64,000 nucleotides of DNA from Dermatemys mawii (taxonomy: Eukaryota; Chordata; Testudines; Dermatemydidae), in assembly GCA_007922305.1 (NCBI GenBank), contig ML677334.1, positions 19,929,991 to 19,993,990 on the forward strand, in the 5' to 3' direction. The notes beneath the pieces are model-generated. The model saw only the letters and a program-made list of their open reading frames with translations. It searched no databases and was not told the origin of the DNA. Both the position numbers and the translations under genes were made by a program. Below, one piece after another: positions 23,901-35,129 of this stretch. Every line of letters begins with the position of its first letter. Position 1 is the stretch's first letter.

Positions 23901-26900
23901 TAACTGGCAAAATATCAAAACAAAGGATAGACCAGAAAACATGTTATAAAAATAAATTAAAAGATGCTAAAAATTCAAACTATTACTTCCAAGATTTAAT
24001 ACTTAATATTTTTGTTTTTGTTGTTAAAGCTGTTTTTTGTATGGGACAAATGAGTTTGAGGGGCTTTCCCAATTTCATACTTTGGTGCAATATTTTGTCT
24101 TCTCTCGATTTGTTCCTCTAAAAGTTCACTGTGGCAAATTGAATCCCCTGTAAATAATTACATTGCCTATGACTCGTAATTGACATACATAATTATTCAC
24201 TTAACTGGGTAGTAAACTTTAATCGGAAAGCCCTAATAAGCATTCCTGAAAATACTACATATTTTCAGTGTACCTGAGAGTGGTCCCTGTAAAAGAATAT
24301 AATCTTTTCTGTAATTTGGGTCACTGTTCAACTACCTTAAATTCTAATCAATTTTTTAAAAAATGTTGTGCCACGAATGAGGAAAATTATGATTTATTCT
24401 TCTATCTGCTCTAAATCTTACCTTCCATATTTTAAATGCAATTTGCGGTAGCACTCATCACACATTTTATCTGAGATAGAACAACATACAATCGATGATT
24501 GATTTCAAAAGTTATAGCTTAATTTAGTTAGGAACTGTATCTTCTGGAAATAGCAGATTAAAAATATTTTGCTTAGATATACTGTAAATATCCTCTTTTC
24601 TTTTGAAAAAATACTTGGTTTTCCTGAGTCTGGTTGTAGTAATTCTAATGAGAGATAATAAGGACTGACTTTCTTGTATAAGGGTCAGATCCAAAGCCTA
24701 TTGAAATCACTAAACATGACTTTGGACCAGGTCTTTAGTGTTTATAATACTATGTTAGATTTAAGATGAGATGTCATGTACACTTCTTTGTTTCTAGATG
24801 ACACGCAGTTTTACACTGGTAACACAGATGCACAGTTCTGTGTTTCATAACCTATAGTCAGTAATATTACAGGTTCCATTGACTGCTTCCTTTGTATTTA
24901 TTTATATTTAGTTGTAATTTTTTTATTAAAGGTTTTAAAATACTTTACGTTAATGGGATATATGCTTTAAAAGTTGAATTCTAAATATCAGATCCTAATT
25001 AAGATTTAAAAGACCAGGAGATGGGTTAGCTAAAACTACCAAAGGAATTTTAGCATTCCAAAGGAACACATACTTTTAAACTGTTTAATTTGTGTAAGTA
25101 TTTTATTGCTTGTAATTAATTGCCTTACATTTGTGGTCAAAATATTAAGGTAAAATTCCCTTATAAATATTATTTCAGGGTAGTCTTTATTTATACTAAA
25201 TAAATCAAAGAAAATTACTTGCACTTTCTCTTCAGTGCTTCAGTGTAAAGTAAATCATGGGAAATCTGATATTTGGAACCCAGTAATGCTGAACTCAGAA
25301 TTTCATTATGATGATATTGAATTGATCAATACAAATTTATGTTACTGTCAGTGTAGTCTTAGAAATCTAAGAATGGCAATATTATTGCAATTTAATGCTT
25401 GAAAGTAAATGTAATGGTGTCTAATGTGAAAACCTACCCATTGTTCAAAAGGGCAGCCTTTTCACTGATTCTCATTTTCATATAAAACTTGAAATCCTTA
25501 GTCCTAGAATATGTAACAGGGATAAAACAAGATTATCTGCTACACATTATCCTTTCTGTCAACAAGTGTAGATTAAAGTTGATTCTGCTTCTGTAAGCAA
25601 ATGTTAACATTTTTTTATGGGAGAGGTATCTTTCCTAATGACATGTTACATGTGGATATTTACTGTAAGATGTTAACACATTCGCAAATTGCATTAACAC
25701 AATGAAACATGACTTTCCAACACCAGCAAGTGAAAACAGTTCTGAAATCTTAAAGGTGGTAGTAAAAAGACAGAAAATATGTTTCCTTCTTAATACAAAC
25801 AAACAGTTGATCCTTAATTGAAATGTAGCCTTAAATTTTGATTTATGGCTTGTTGTTTGATATCTAAAAAACAAAACAAGAAATCTCGGAGGTCCATCCT
25901 TTTGCATCCCACATAAAATAGAAAATGTGTGCATTTTGTATGAGCATTTGAGTTATGTTTTATAAGAAACTAATTATTTCATATTTTAAGTATAATACAG
26001 TAACATTTAATTTCCTAACAAAGTGTTTCCTAACTTTTGAAGTGTTTTTTAATTAGATATGTCCTAAAAATGTAAAGAGAGACTATCCCAAAAGGATGAT
26101 AATTTGTTGACAGCAGATCTTCATGTAGATCAAAAACTTTTTATTATTAATAATAATTACATTAAACTTAATATATTGTATTTACAGTAGAGTAGGAATA
26201 AATTGTAAACTTTTCTGTGAATGGATCATGTCTTCATGTATTAATGTGGAGAGACTGGCACAGTGGTCAGGCACAGAAGTCATGATTATGACCTTTAGTC
26301 ATAACTACAGTAATATGCTGTTAAGATACAATTTGCTTCAGCTATATTTTGTAAGTGGGAATGTATACTTAATGTAAATGTTTTAATGAAGCGACTTGTG
26401 TTTGTTGCAACACAAACAGTAAAGTCTCGCATTCTGGAATACTAACTGATGACTAAGGCTAACCTTTTCAAAAGGCTTCTTATTGAACTATAAACTTTTT
26501 CATTCTGAACAACAGAGTATTGCTACTCTTGATCTTTGATCTTTATATTTTCTTTAACTTTTAACCTAATCATGTCATTCTTGTACAAATCAGTTTAAAG
26601 ATTCTCAAATAGAAATGGGAGTGGATACATTTTCAGTTCTCTATTTGACTGTTAACTTCATAATTCATTATTCAGATTTCATGTTTCACTACTATACTGT
26701 AAAACTGTAGTTAAGAAATACCTTTTTGTAAGAGCATTTAATGATTGTCCATGTAAATCCAGCTGGATGCATTCTGAAATGAAATACTGATAAGATGACT
26801 ATTTATAGCACTATACTATAAATAAATACATTCATTTGCAATGGTTCATTTAAAGTAGATTTTTATTCTGGTAACGGACTAGCCTGATATGGCCACACTG

Positions 26901-27637
26901 AATATGTTAATAATGGAAACAGTATTAGTAAATGCAGCTGTCTGTAAATTTAATATTTAAAATAAAAAGCACTGAAGATACTGTATAAAGCTTTCATTTT
27001 ACATTTGCTAAAATCATAAAGAATAAAGTCAATATGTAATTTATCATGCTGCACAGACAGTTTCATATTGCAATATCCTATGTGATTAAAGAAGGGATCA
27101 CAATATACATTTTTTATGCCACTAACTATAATTTTGTGACAGGTCATTTATTGTAATACAGTATTAATGTTTTCCTCCAGGGTTCTAGTAATGATATTTT
27201 CTATAATCACTAAACATAGCTGAAATTTTAATCTTATGTTTTTCAAAAGTTTTTTTTCTTACAATAAGGAGAAAAAAGTTACCATACAATGAAACTTAGA
27301 TCCTTATTTCAGTGCTAATATTTTCATAGTAATAAGTTGTCTGTAACTTTTACAGTTGGGTTGCTTTCTGTTTTTTCTAGAAGTTTAAGGAAGGCTATTA
27401 CACAGAAGGCATATGAAATAATTTTGTACTATGTGTAGTAATAAAAAGAGCTCAAGTATTTACTAAATTCTTCTTTTTTCCTCTTAGTTATTACACCATA
27501 TGCATGTAGAATGATCTTATAATACATTCAATTGCTTTGTATGGCATGGATGAATTACTTGGAATCCTATCAAAGCTTTTCTGCTTATTAATAATGCTAA
27601 AGGTTTCAAGTATTTGTCACGATGCACTGTTAAGTGT
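20989..27637. other. Repeat-poor AT-rich intronic stretch
   Basis: About 6.6 kb in which I recognise no mobile-element ends, no exon and no RNA gene. Frames are short (90 codons or fewer) and without motifs. Some sub-segments, such as 23820-23940 and 24120-24260, are dense in short motifs like TAATTA, ACAAAG and GTAAA. They have the look of conserved non-coding elements, but this cannot be tested from one sequence. Confidence 0.5.
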
Positions 27638-27682
27638 AATGATAACAGTACAATACTGTAACAGTATTGTACTGTTATCATT
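27638..27682. repeat. Perfect 45-bp palindrome (22-bp arms, 1-nt centre)
   Basis: Left arm 'aatgataacagtacaatact' plus 'gt', centre 'a' at 27660, and a right arm at 27661-27682 that is the exact reverse complement. It can extrude as a cruciform, or fold in RNA once the central bases open as a loop. It is not bordered by any recognised element. It may be a MITE core or a local inverted duplication. Confidence 0.92.
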
Positions 27683-28843
27683 TAGATTTAATAGTAATGA
27701 AGCACTGAAACTCCTGAAGAAAAGTACAAAAGCCAGACTGAATAAATGAGTCTATTTCATCTCTTCCCCACATCCCTTGTCACCTTTTGATTTAAACTTT
27801 TTTTTGCCTTGTTTTGTTTTGTTAGATGGGTGGTAAGCATGGGGAATATGTGAAAATGTTACACTTTGGAACTGATTTAAAGGAATTTGACTAGAACCAT
27901 CTGTTCCCACCTCCTAATCTTCAAGCTGCTCTTGAAAAATAGGCCAAACTTTATCCCGGGGAGCTAGTGGATACAACTAGTTAGAACAATAATAAAAAGT
28001 AAAACTGCAAAATATATAGATACCATAATCTCAGTGATCTGTAATAGCCTGCTTATTGCTTCTGGATACATTTACAAACATTTCTTCCTTTAAAATAAAT
28101 AAATTAAATTAAATAAATCAAACTTCTAGGATTCACAAACATAAAACACACCCAACCACACCCTCTTTATTTTCATGTTGGGATAGCATGTTACTAGTAG
28201 GATGAAATGTATAAAATAACTTAATTACCTGTTTGTCCTCAACGTACACACATTCCTGCTTCAACCACCAATACTCAAATATGCAATAGGCTAATGCTAA
28301 AAACTAGGGCTGTCAAGAGATTAAAAAAATTAATTGCAATTAATTATGCTGTTAAACAATAGTATAACAACATTTATTTAAATATTTTTGGATGTTTTCT
28401 ACATTTGCAAATATATTGATTTCAGTTACAAAACAGAATGCAAAGTATCTACTACTCACTTTATATTTATTTTTGATTACAAATATTTGCAATGTAAAAA
28501 ATAAAAGAAATATTTTAATACACGTACAGTAGTGCAATCTCTTTATTATGAAAGTTGAACTTACAAATGTAGTATTATGTACAAACCCCGTCCCCTGCAC
28601 TCAAAAATAAAACAATGTATAACTTGAGAGCCTACAAGTCCACTCAGTTCTGCTTCTTGTTCAGCCAATTGCTAAGACAAATTGGTTACAATTTGCAGGA
28701 GACAATGCTGCTCGCTTCTTGTTTACAATGTCATCTGAAAGTGAGAACAGGTGTTCGCATGACACTATTGTAACTGGCATCACAAGACATTTACGTGCCA
28801 GATATGCTAAAGATTCATATGTCCCTTCATGCTTCAATTACCA

Positions 28844-29182
28844 TTACGTCCATGCTGATAATGGGTTCTGCTTGATAACGATCCAAAGCAGAATGGACCG
28901 AGCATGTTCATTTATATCATCGGAGTCAGACGCCACCAGCAGACGATTGATTTTCTTTTTTCGTGGTTCGGGTCCTGTAGTTTCCACATCTGACTGTTGC
29001 TCTTTTAAGACTTCTGAAAGCAAGTTCCCCACCTCGTTCCTCTCAGATTTTGGAAGGTACTTCAGATTCTTAACCCTTGGGTTGAGTGCTTTAGCTACTT
29101 TTAGAAATCTCACATTGGTACCTTCTTTGTGTTTTGTCAGATCTGCTGTGAAAGCATTCTTAAAACAAACGTGCTGGGTCAT
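28844..29182 (-). pseudogene. hAT transposase fragment (C-terminal part)
   Basis: A 112-codon frame on the minus strand. It includes Phe-Leu-Lys-Val-Ala-Lys-Ala-Leu-Asn-Pro-Arg-Val-Lys-Asn-Leu-Lys, a decayed form of the 'LDPRFK' segment that precedes the dimerisation domain in hAT (BED-type) transposases. An acidic linker (SDSDDINEHA) follows. The dimerisation region continues downstream on the minus strand in the left arm (28850 down to about 28690) after stops and a frame change, with LARKCLVMP and LFSLS-like pieces. The N-terminal BED finger and most of the catalytic fold are absent. The long + strand frame 28719-29228 over the same DNA is a shadow. Confidence 0.75.
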
Positions 29183-29337
29183 CAGCCGAGAGTGCTATAA
29201 CATGAAATATATGGCAAAATGCAGGTAAAACAGAGCTGAAGACATACAATTCTCTCCCAAGGAGTTCAGTCACAAATTTAATTAATGCATTCTTTTTTTA
29301 ACAAGCCCCATTGGCATGGAAGCATGTCCTACGAATG

Positions 29338-29482
29338 TTTAGTATATCTGGGACGTAAATGTCTTGCAATGCCAGTTACAACAGTGTCATGTGAAAGCCT
29401 ATTCTCACTTTCAGGTGGCATTGTGAAAAAGAAGGGGGCAGCATTGTATCCTGCAAATTGTAACCAAATTTGTTTGTCATAG
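29338..29482 (+). pseudogene. Inverted duplicate of the hAT dimerisation domain
   Basis: On the + strand this reads Leu-Gly-Arg-Lys-Cys-Leu-Ala-Met-Pro, then SCESLFSLSGGIVKKKGAAL, the conserved 'P..S...ER.FS..G.I....R..L' block of the hAT C-terminal dimerisation domain. The same block occurs on the minus strand in the left arm, so this is the mirror copy in the right arm. The usual Glu-Arg pair is Glu-Ser here. No function is expected. Confidence 0.75.
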
Positions 29483-30596
29483 CAATTGGCTGAACAAGAA
29501 GTAGGACTGAGTGGACTTGTAGGCTCTCAAGTTATACATTGTTTTGGTTTTGAGTCTAGTTATGTAACAAAAATAATCTACATTTGTAAGTTACACTTTC
29601 ATGATAGAGATTGCACTATAGTACTTGTATGAAATGACTTGAAAAATACTATTTATTTTGTTTATCATTTTTACTGTGCAAACATTGGTAGTCAAAAATA
29701 ATAATATAACATAAGCACTGTACACTTTGTATTCTGTGCTGTAATAAAAATCAATGTACTTGAAAATGTAGAAACACATCCACAAATATCTAATAAATTT
29801 CAGATGATATTCTATTGTATAACAGTGCAATTAATCGCAATTAACTTTTAAAATTGTGATTAATTTTTTTGAGTTAATTGTGTGAGTTAACTGCCATTAA
29901 TTGACAGCCCTACTAAAAACCTACAAAACTACTACTCACTGTCTGACCTTCTTTTTCTTCTCTTCTTTTTTTTTAAGTGAGGCATTTGAGATACTGGTGA
30001 AAAACCAAACAATTCTGTAATGCCATCTGTCAGTTGCTTGAATGAGTGAATTTCACGATATTGGTATCTGGCTAGGGCTTGGAGAAGAGATGTCACTTTT
30101 TCTGGTGGATAATAATCTCCTGCCCATATATGTAAAAAAAATATATTTTACTGTGCTGGGCCTCTCTTGGCATGTCATTCCTTCTGGACCAAGCCTCTAA
30201 AACTCTCATCAGAGGAGTCCTGAAAGATCCAAACCTCTCTCCCCAGATTATTCTACATTTGTATGAACTCATTAGGAGAACTGGCAAGCCAGAATGGGCA
30301 CAAGTGCCAGCCATTCGCAGAAAACACAGTTAAATATAGACAGTGCCATCACCAGCTTTTTAAATGTGTAGTATCTGAATGAATAACAGCTGGCTAAAGC
30401 CAATTGTAGGCAACACCTAGAGGACAGTTGTAAGAGGATTGGGAGCACTTTGAGTAAATTGTTTCCTCTAGAACGTCCAGTATCAAGGGCATTTAGATTT
30501 AGTCTGCATTTGGATTTCTTCTAGACTTTACAATGCTTTTGGATGCCCAGGTACTTATCAAAAAATACCCACTTCCATCTGTGACTGGCCAGAAAA

Positions 30597-30860
30597 ATGT
30601 GCCTCATTCGATCAGACACAGACTTGGCCAGAGTGATCAATGAATTTGTAACCTCTGGCCTTGATTATTGCAAATCACTAGATCTAGGAAGCCACATCAC
30701 CCTGTCAAAGCTCCAGTTGGTAGAAAATGCCACAGATCAGCATCAAGATTTAACCCTGGTACCTCCTTTTTCTGTACTGGCTCCCCATTTGATGGTAGAG
30801 TCCAATTCAAGATTTGCCCTGATCATCAAAAGCCTCTGTGAGTTTTGCTCTAGATACTAG
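30597..30860 (+). pseudogene. Non-LTR retrotransposon (L2/CR1-like) reverse transcriptase fragment
   Basis: An 87-codon frame containing Val-Ile-Asn-Glu-Phe-Val-Thr-Ser-Gly-Leu-Asp-Tyr-Cys-Lys-Ser-Leu, then Leu-Gly-Ser-His, then Lys-Leu-Gln-Leu-Val-Glu-Asn-Ala. This matches the familiar 'SRLDYCN.L..GLP....KLQ.VQNAAAR' block downstream of the catalytic core in L2, CR1 and related LINEs. The usual H-I-T-P-V-L and LHWLPV segments are decayed to 'LTLVPP' and 'VLAPHL'. The catalytic YADD part is missing. Similar but more eroded sequence may extend on both sides (about 30430-31080). Confidence 0.7.
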
Positions 30861-31156
30861 GTACTCAAGGTTGCTCTAGGTACTTCTGAAATCATCTCTC
30901 CTTCCATGACCCTCCCCCCGCAACAATGCTCCCACAACAACTGTTTTCCATTTGAACTGTTGAACAGTGATGGAGAGGCTTGTTAAGTGTGAGAGACAGA
31001 ACTTTTGTGGGAGCTGGATGTAGACTTGGATACTCACTCCAGGAAGAGGAATAAACTATTGATCTCACCACTTTCAGAACTAAATGCAAAGGTAATTTCT
31101 TTACATAAATGCTCTTGTAAAATAAACCTGCAAACTAACCTAGCTCTTTCTTCCTC

Positions 31157-31160
31157 TGTA

Positions 31161-31204
<44 letters not shown>

Positions 31205-31208
31205 TAAG
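31157..31208. repeat. (TG)n microsatellite
   Basis: About 16 uninterrupted TG units from 31165, followed by 'tatgtgtgtaag'. Frames over it are artefacts. Confidence 0.97.
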
Positions 31209-31313
31209 AGAGAGGGAGAGTACCATCAGATGTAGGAACCTTAGTCATAAACCAGGATACCAGTGTGCTTGTAATATGCTTAGATATTATGACGGTGAAG
31301 GCCATGTGAGTAC

Positions 31314-31615
31314 CTAGGGCTTGTCTAAACGAACACTGTAAGTTGATCAAAGTTACGCTAGTTCAGTTATGTACATTATGTAACTGAAGTCAGCATAACT
31401 TTGGTTGACTTACAGCAATGTTTACACTGCGCTATGCTGACAGAAGATGCTGTCCCGTTGACATAGCTTCCGCCTCTCAGGGAAGTGGAGTACAGACATT
31501 GATAGGAGAGCGCTCTCCCATCGATTTAACATGTCTTCACCAGACCTGCTAAATTGATGCCGCTGCATTAATCTCAGCAGTGCTGATTTAGCTTACAGTG
31601 TAAACATGACCCTAG
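31314..31615. mobile_element. hAT-like MITE, about 300 bp
   Basis: The ends 'tagggcttgtctaaac' and 'gtaaacatgaccctaga' are inverted repeats. The interior contains the family's internal palindrome around 31360-31400 ('cagttatgtacattatgtaa') and 'gagagcgctctccc'. Non-coding. Confidence 0.75.
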
Positions 31616-32436
31616 ATAGGTGCTGTCTTTGTCAGCTTTGTAGGTGAGGAGATGGACATATTTATTTAGATAAGAGTTGTGTTACATAGGAGTTGCTCAG
31701 CAGGGGCAGGTGTCGATTGTGCGGAGGTTAAGTTCCACAGGGGCTGAGCCCAAAATAGCAGATGCCTCTTCTATAAATCCTTCTTTGCTTCAGCCCCTCT
31801 TCTCCTTATGGCACTGCTTGCCCCTGCTCTCTCAGCTGCCCACAGAGAGCAAAGAAGATTCCCTCCTGTGAAGCAGTGCAGGAATAGTATTTATTTACTA
31901 CTCTCGGAATAAATAGCAGGCCTTGGTTATATATTCTCATTTTATGGTGCTTTTTAAATATGTTAATAAAATTTTAAGTTCTCAAGTGAATTTGTAAACT
32001 TTGCTGTATATTTCCCAAATTGCCACTCAATTTATTGCCACTTTGCCATATAACTTGGCAACCCTTGCGACATAATTGAAGGCAAAAAGTGTAAAATACA
32101 CAAGGTCTTGATCATAATTCCTTGGTTCTTCACTAAAGTAAAAATGCACCTGGGTGCAGATTGTTTGCCTTTATGGCTTTTTTTCCCCCATATTACTATA
32201 TAATCTCTATACATAAGAGTATGGATTATGGCACAAAGATGAGAATGGGAAAAGGTTACAAAGGGAGTGAAGCATCCAGTTTCAGCCTCTTAGTATGCTG
32301 GGTAACAGGTGTGCAGGATGGGTGAGTGGATGGGGGTATGTGTGTGTTTGTACACATCCATAGCAATGGATGTATTGTAATGTATGCCATAAAATAGGAA
32401 GCATAGTCCCTGCCACAAGGAGCTTAGACCTGGGCA

Positions 32437-32508
32437 GTGTGAGTGCCACTGAAAATCAGCTCGTATGCCACCTTTGGCACGCATGCCATAGGTTGCCTAC
32501 TCCTGTTG
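32437..32508. mobile_element. Right-end fragment of a hAT element
   Basis: 'gagtgccactgaaaatcagc', 'gcatgccataggttgcctac' and 'tcctg' match the terminal part of a common sauropsid hAT family. The left part was not found nearby, so the copy is truncated or scrambled. Confidence 0.55.
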
Positions 32509-32999
32509 TAGAACATCTTCAAAATATGAATCTAGAAGAAACATAGGAAATGATTTATTGACTGACAATATAGATAAAGAATTATCAAACAGAATATTTT
32601 CTTCCAGTTCAAGTAATCTTAGGTATTACTTGTAATAACAGGAGGTTAAAAATGCAGAAGGAAGAGTGATGTTTAAATTGACAGTGATCCTCTTAAAATC
32701 ACTAAACTTGTGTACCAATAAAAAATATAAATGTTGACGAGTTTTTACTATGGGAATTTTAAGCATTTTTGTATGAAGTAGTTTTTAGATATCAGACATG
32801 CATAAAACACCAAACCTATGATAAATTCATTGGTTTTGGACAGCATGATGCCTTGATAATCTGCCAGTATCCAACTTCTGGAAATATTTTGGACTTTGGG
32901 TTATTCCATCAGTGCACATGAAAAGTAAGCAATAGCAGCTAAACATTTTCTTGGACTTTTCTACAATAAACTAGGAAACTATTTATTTGGCAACACTAG

Positions 33000-33130
33000 C
33001 CCAAGATGTCCTTGTAGAAAGGCATATTTTAGCTACGAATTCCCTCAAGGCTTCTTATGGTGCCTCCGATATGGGCTTCATGACTAAAGAGTTTTAGGTT
33101 ATCTCAAGATCTCAATGAAAGCTGATTACC
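33000..33130 (+). repeat. DIRS-like gag fragment (first copy of a direct repeat)
   Basis: 'ccaagatgtccttgtagaaa' to 'tcaatgaaagctgat' is closely similar to 35228-35356. Read as protein it gives Gln-Asp-Val-Leu-Val-Glu-Arg-His-Ile-Leu, then Leu-Lys-Ala-Ser-Tyr-Gly-Ala-Ser-Asp. This resembles the 'L.ASYDASDTAAR' part of DIRS-type gag proteins. Confidence 0.5.
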
Positions 33131-35129
33131 TTCTGATGGTATGCAATGTGAAAGTGAAATAAAATATATCTCCCTATACCGAGGCAGTCCACGTTTTACA
33201 CCCTAAAGGGAAGATGTGCTGGCACTGTACATAAAACAGTTCTTTATGAACTCCCAGAATTTTAAAATATGTATTATAACAGTGTATTGTGGTTGAATAA
33301 TATGACAAAATGTGTTGTCATTTACTTCTTTCTCTACTCTTGGTGTGCCTGATAATTCAGTCTTAAACGAAGTCCTGGTTTGATTCTTAGTCCCATTATA
33401 GTACTGTTGATAGTATTTTTGAAGTAATTGGTGCCACGGAAACATACAAGAAAAAGGAACAAAAATGTTTGAGCTGGGACACAATCTAGAAGTTAGGATA
33501 GAAGACTAGCAGTTGGGAGACCAACCCTTGACAAGTCATTTGTTCACTCATCTTCTCAGGTTAATTAGGGATGTTTAGACCTCAAAGAGTGGTGTAGTGC
33601 TTAATTATTTTTAAAAGTTCTTTGAGATCATTTGGTTTAGAGATGGTATGCAACTTGATATTTTTATTCTTTTACATGATTGACTTAACTGAAAAAAATC
33701 AGTATCGCTGAAACAACACAGACTTCACAATAATAAAGCATGCATGAAATGGAAGGATAACTACAGGTCTTGGCATAAAAACAAATTCACTGGAAACTAT
33801 TTAAAATTGGCTCTTTCATTTCCTTAAAATGTACTGTGCATGTAGTTGTCATTGGTGGTCTATTTAGAAAGCTTATACAGTTATACTACCAATACCAATA
33901 TTGGTTTGTTTTAATGGTTTCCGTTTTCATTTTGAACTGTTTTAGGGAAACTTCTGATTTTCTTCTTTTTTCTTCCCAGTAACGACTGTGTTACAATAGC
34001 CCATAAGCTACTGGCAAAATTGCTAATAAAGCATTTAGTGGAACAAGTACAGGCAGCTTCACTCGGTTAGACACTGTATATTGTGTTGGTCTTGACGAAA
34101 TATCTCTGTTGATGAAAACAGAGGTGCTCAAAATGTATACAAACCCTTAAAGAATGTAGAAGATAAGCCAATTGTCAGTAGAGAACCAAAAAAAAAGCAA
34201 TACAATTGTGTACTCAGGGTGCATAAAAGCAGGTAGAAGAAAACATAGAAAGATCCAGAGAATTGTCAACAGATTCTGGAAGTGGTTGGAAAGAGTGAAT
34301 ATCACATGGCTGAAATTGGGGGGCATACCTGAGAGCCATTTTATGCCCCAGAATCTCATCTTAATGGAAAATTTAAAAAATAAGGGCTGGATTCTCTGAT
34401 CCTACAAGTTCAGTTTGTGTTGTATAAGCAGCATCAAGTGTATCTAAAGTTTCTGGAGATTGCCCGTGGAGAATTCCACTTGTGTAGGAGGAATTTCTGG
34501 CAGAGACAGCTGTGCTGCCTTCTCTGCGCCGGAACCCCCTACTTCCAGCATAAGAAGAGATAGCAAAAGGTCCTCTGGAGGTAGGAAGCTGAGAGAAGTC
34601 TCTTGCCTCTTGTAAGAAATGATGAAAAACTGTAATTTGCCTTTCTGTTTTAATGTTTCAAATTCATAGAAGAGGACTTGGAAGAAGATCCCATCCTCCA
34701 GAGTCAATCTGGAAGTCAGTCCCCATTCTCTCCTGAGAATGTATTCTTTACTGCTACTATTTTTAGATTTAGAATTTAGATTTAGAATGGACAGCTGTCC
34801 AAGGCGAAAACCTCAGTGTCTGATACTTCAGAGCTACAATTACCAGGCAGAATAGATGTACCAATCGATGAGGAACCAATTGAGCTAGCCAAGCACTTTT
34901 GGTTGACTGGTATCTAGTCCAGCAACTTCCAGAGAGCTGAAAAACTGTCATTCTTGAATGCCTGGATTCACATATTTCTGCCAGCATTCTGCTTTGAATT
35001 CTTTGGTTGTAGCTGCAGGTAGTAAAGCTGGGGCAGACAGGACTCATGAATTTGCTCCTTATTATAGAGAAACAAAGAAGTTGCAACTCTGTAACACTAG
35101 AGCTCATTCCTCAGTGATATACTGCAACT
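33131..35129. other. Intronic stretch between two DIRS-like gag fragments
   Basis: No motif-bearing frame was found. A moderately GC-richer part at 34440-34720 may be an old repeat. The position between similar gag pieces suggests that some of it could be decayed DIRS sequence, but I cannot show this. Confidence 0.4.

Larger units (their letters stand above)
28305..29912 (-). mobile_element. Foldback hAT element, 1,608 bp, with 8-bp target duplication
   Basis: The ends are 'tagggctgtcaa' and 'ttgacagcccta' (perfect 12-bp inverted repeats). The identical 8-bp target duplication 'ctaaaaac' lies at 28297-28304 and 29913-29920. Both arms, roughly 28305-28850 and 29330-29912, are inverted copies of each other, each carrying the end of a hAT transposase gene and its 3' flank ('gcctacaagtccactcag' on the left, its complement on the right). 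The centre carries more of the transposase once, read on the minus strand. It is probably a defective derivative amplified by an intact hAT elsewhere. Confidence 0.9.

Noticed and set aside
28719..29228. A 169-codon + strand open frame, the longest in the window
   Set aside because: It lies inside the foldback hAT and is antisense to a recognisable transposase remnant (FLKVAKALNPR...KNLK on the minus strand).
30093..30314. Minus-strand frame that could be part of a retroelement
   Set aside because: No RT, gag or transposase motif could be seen.
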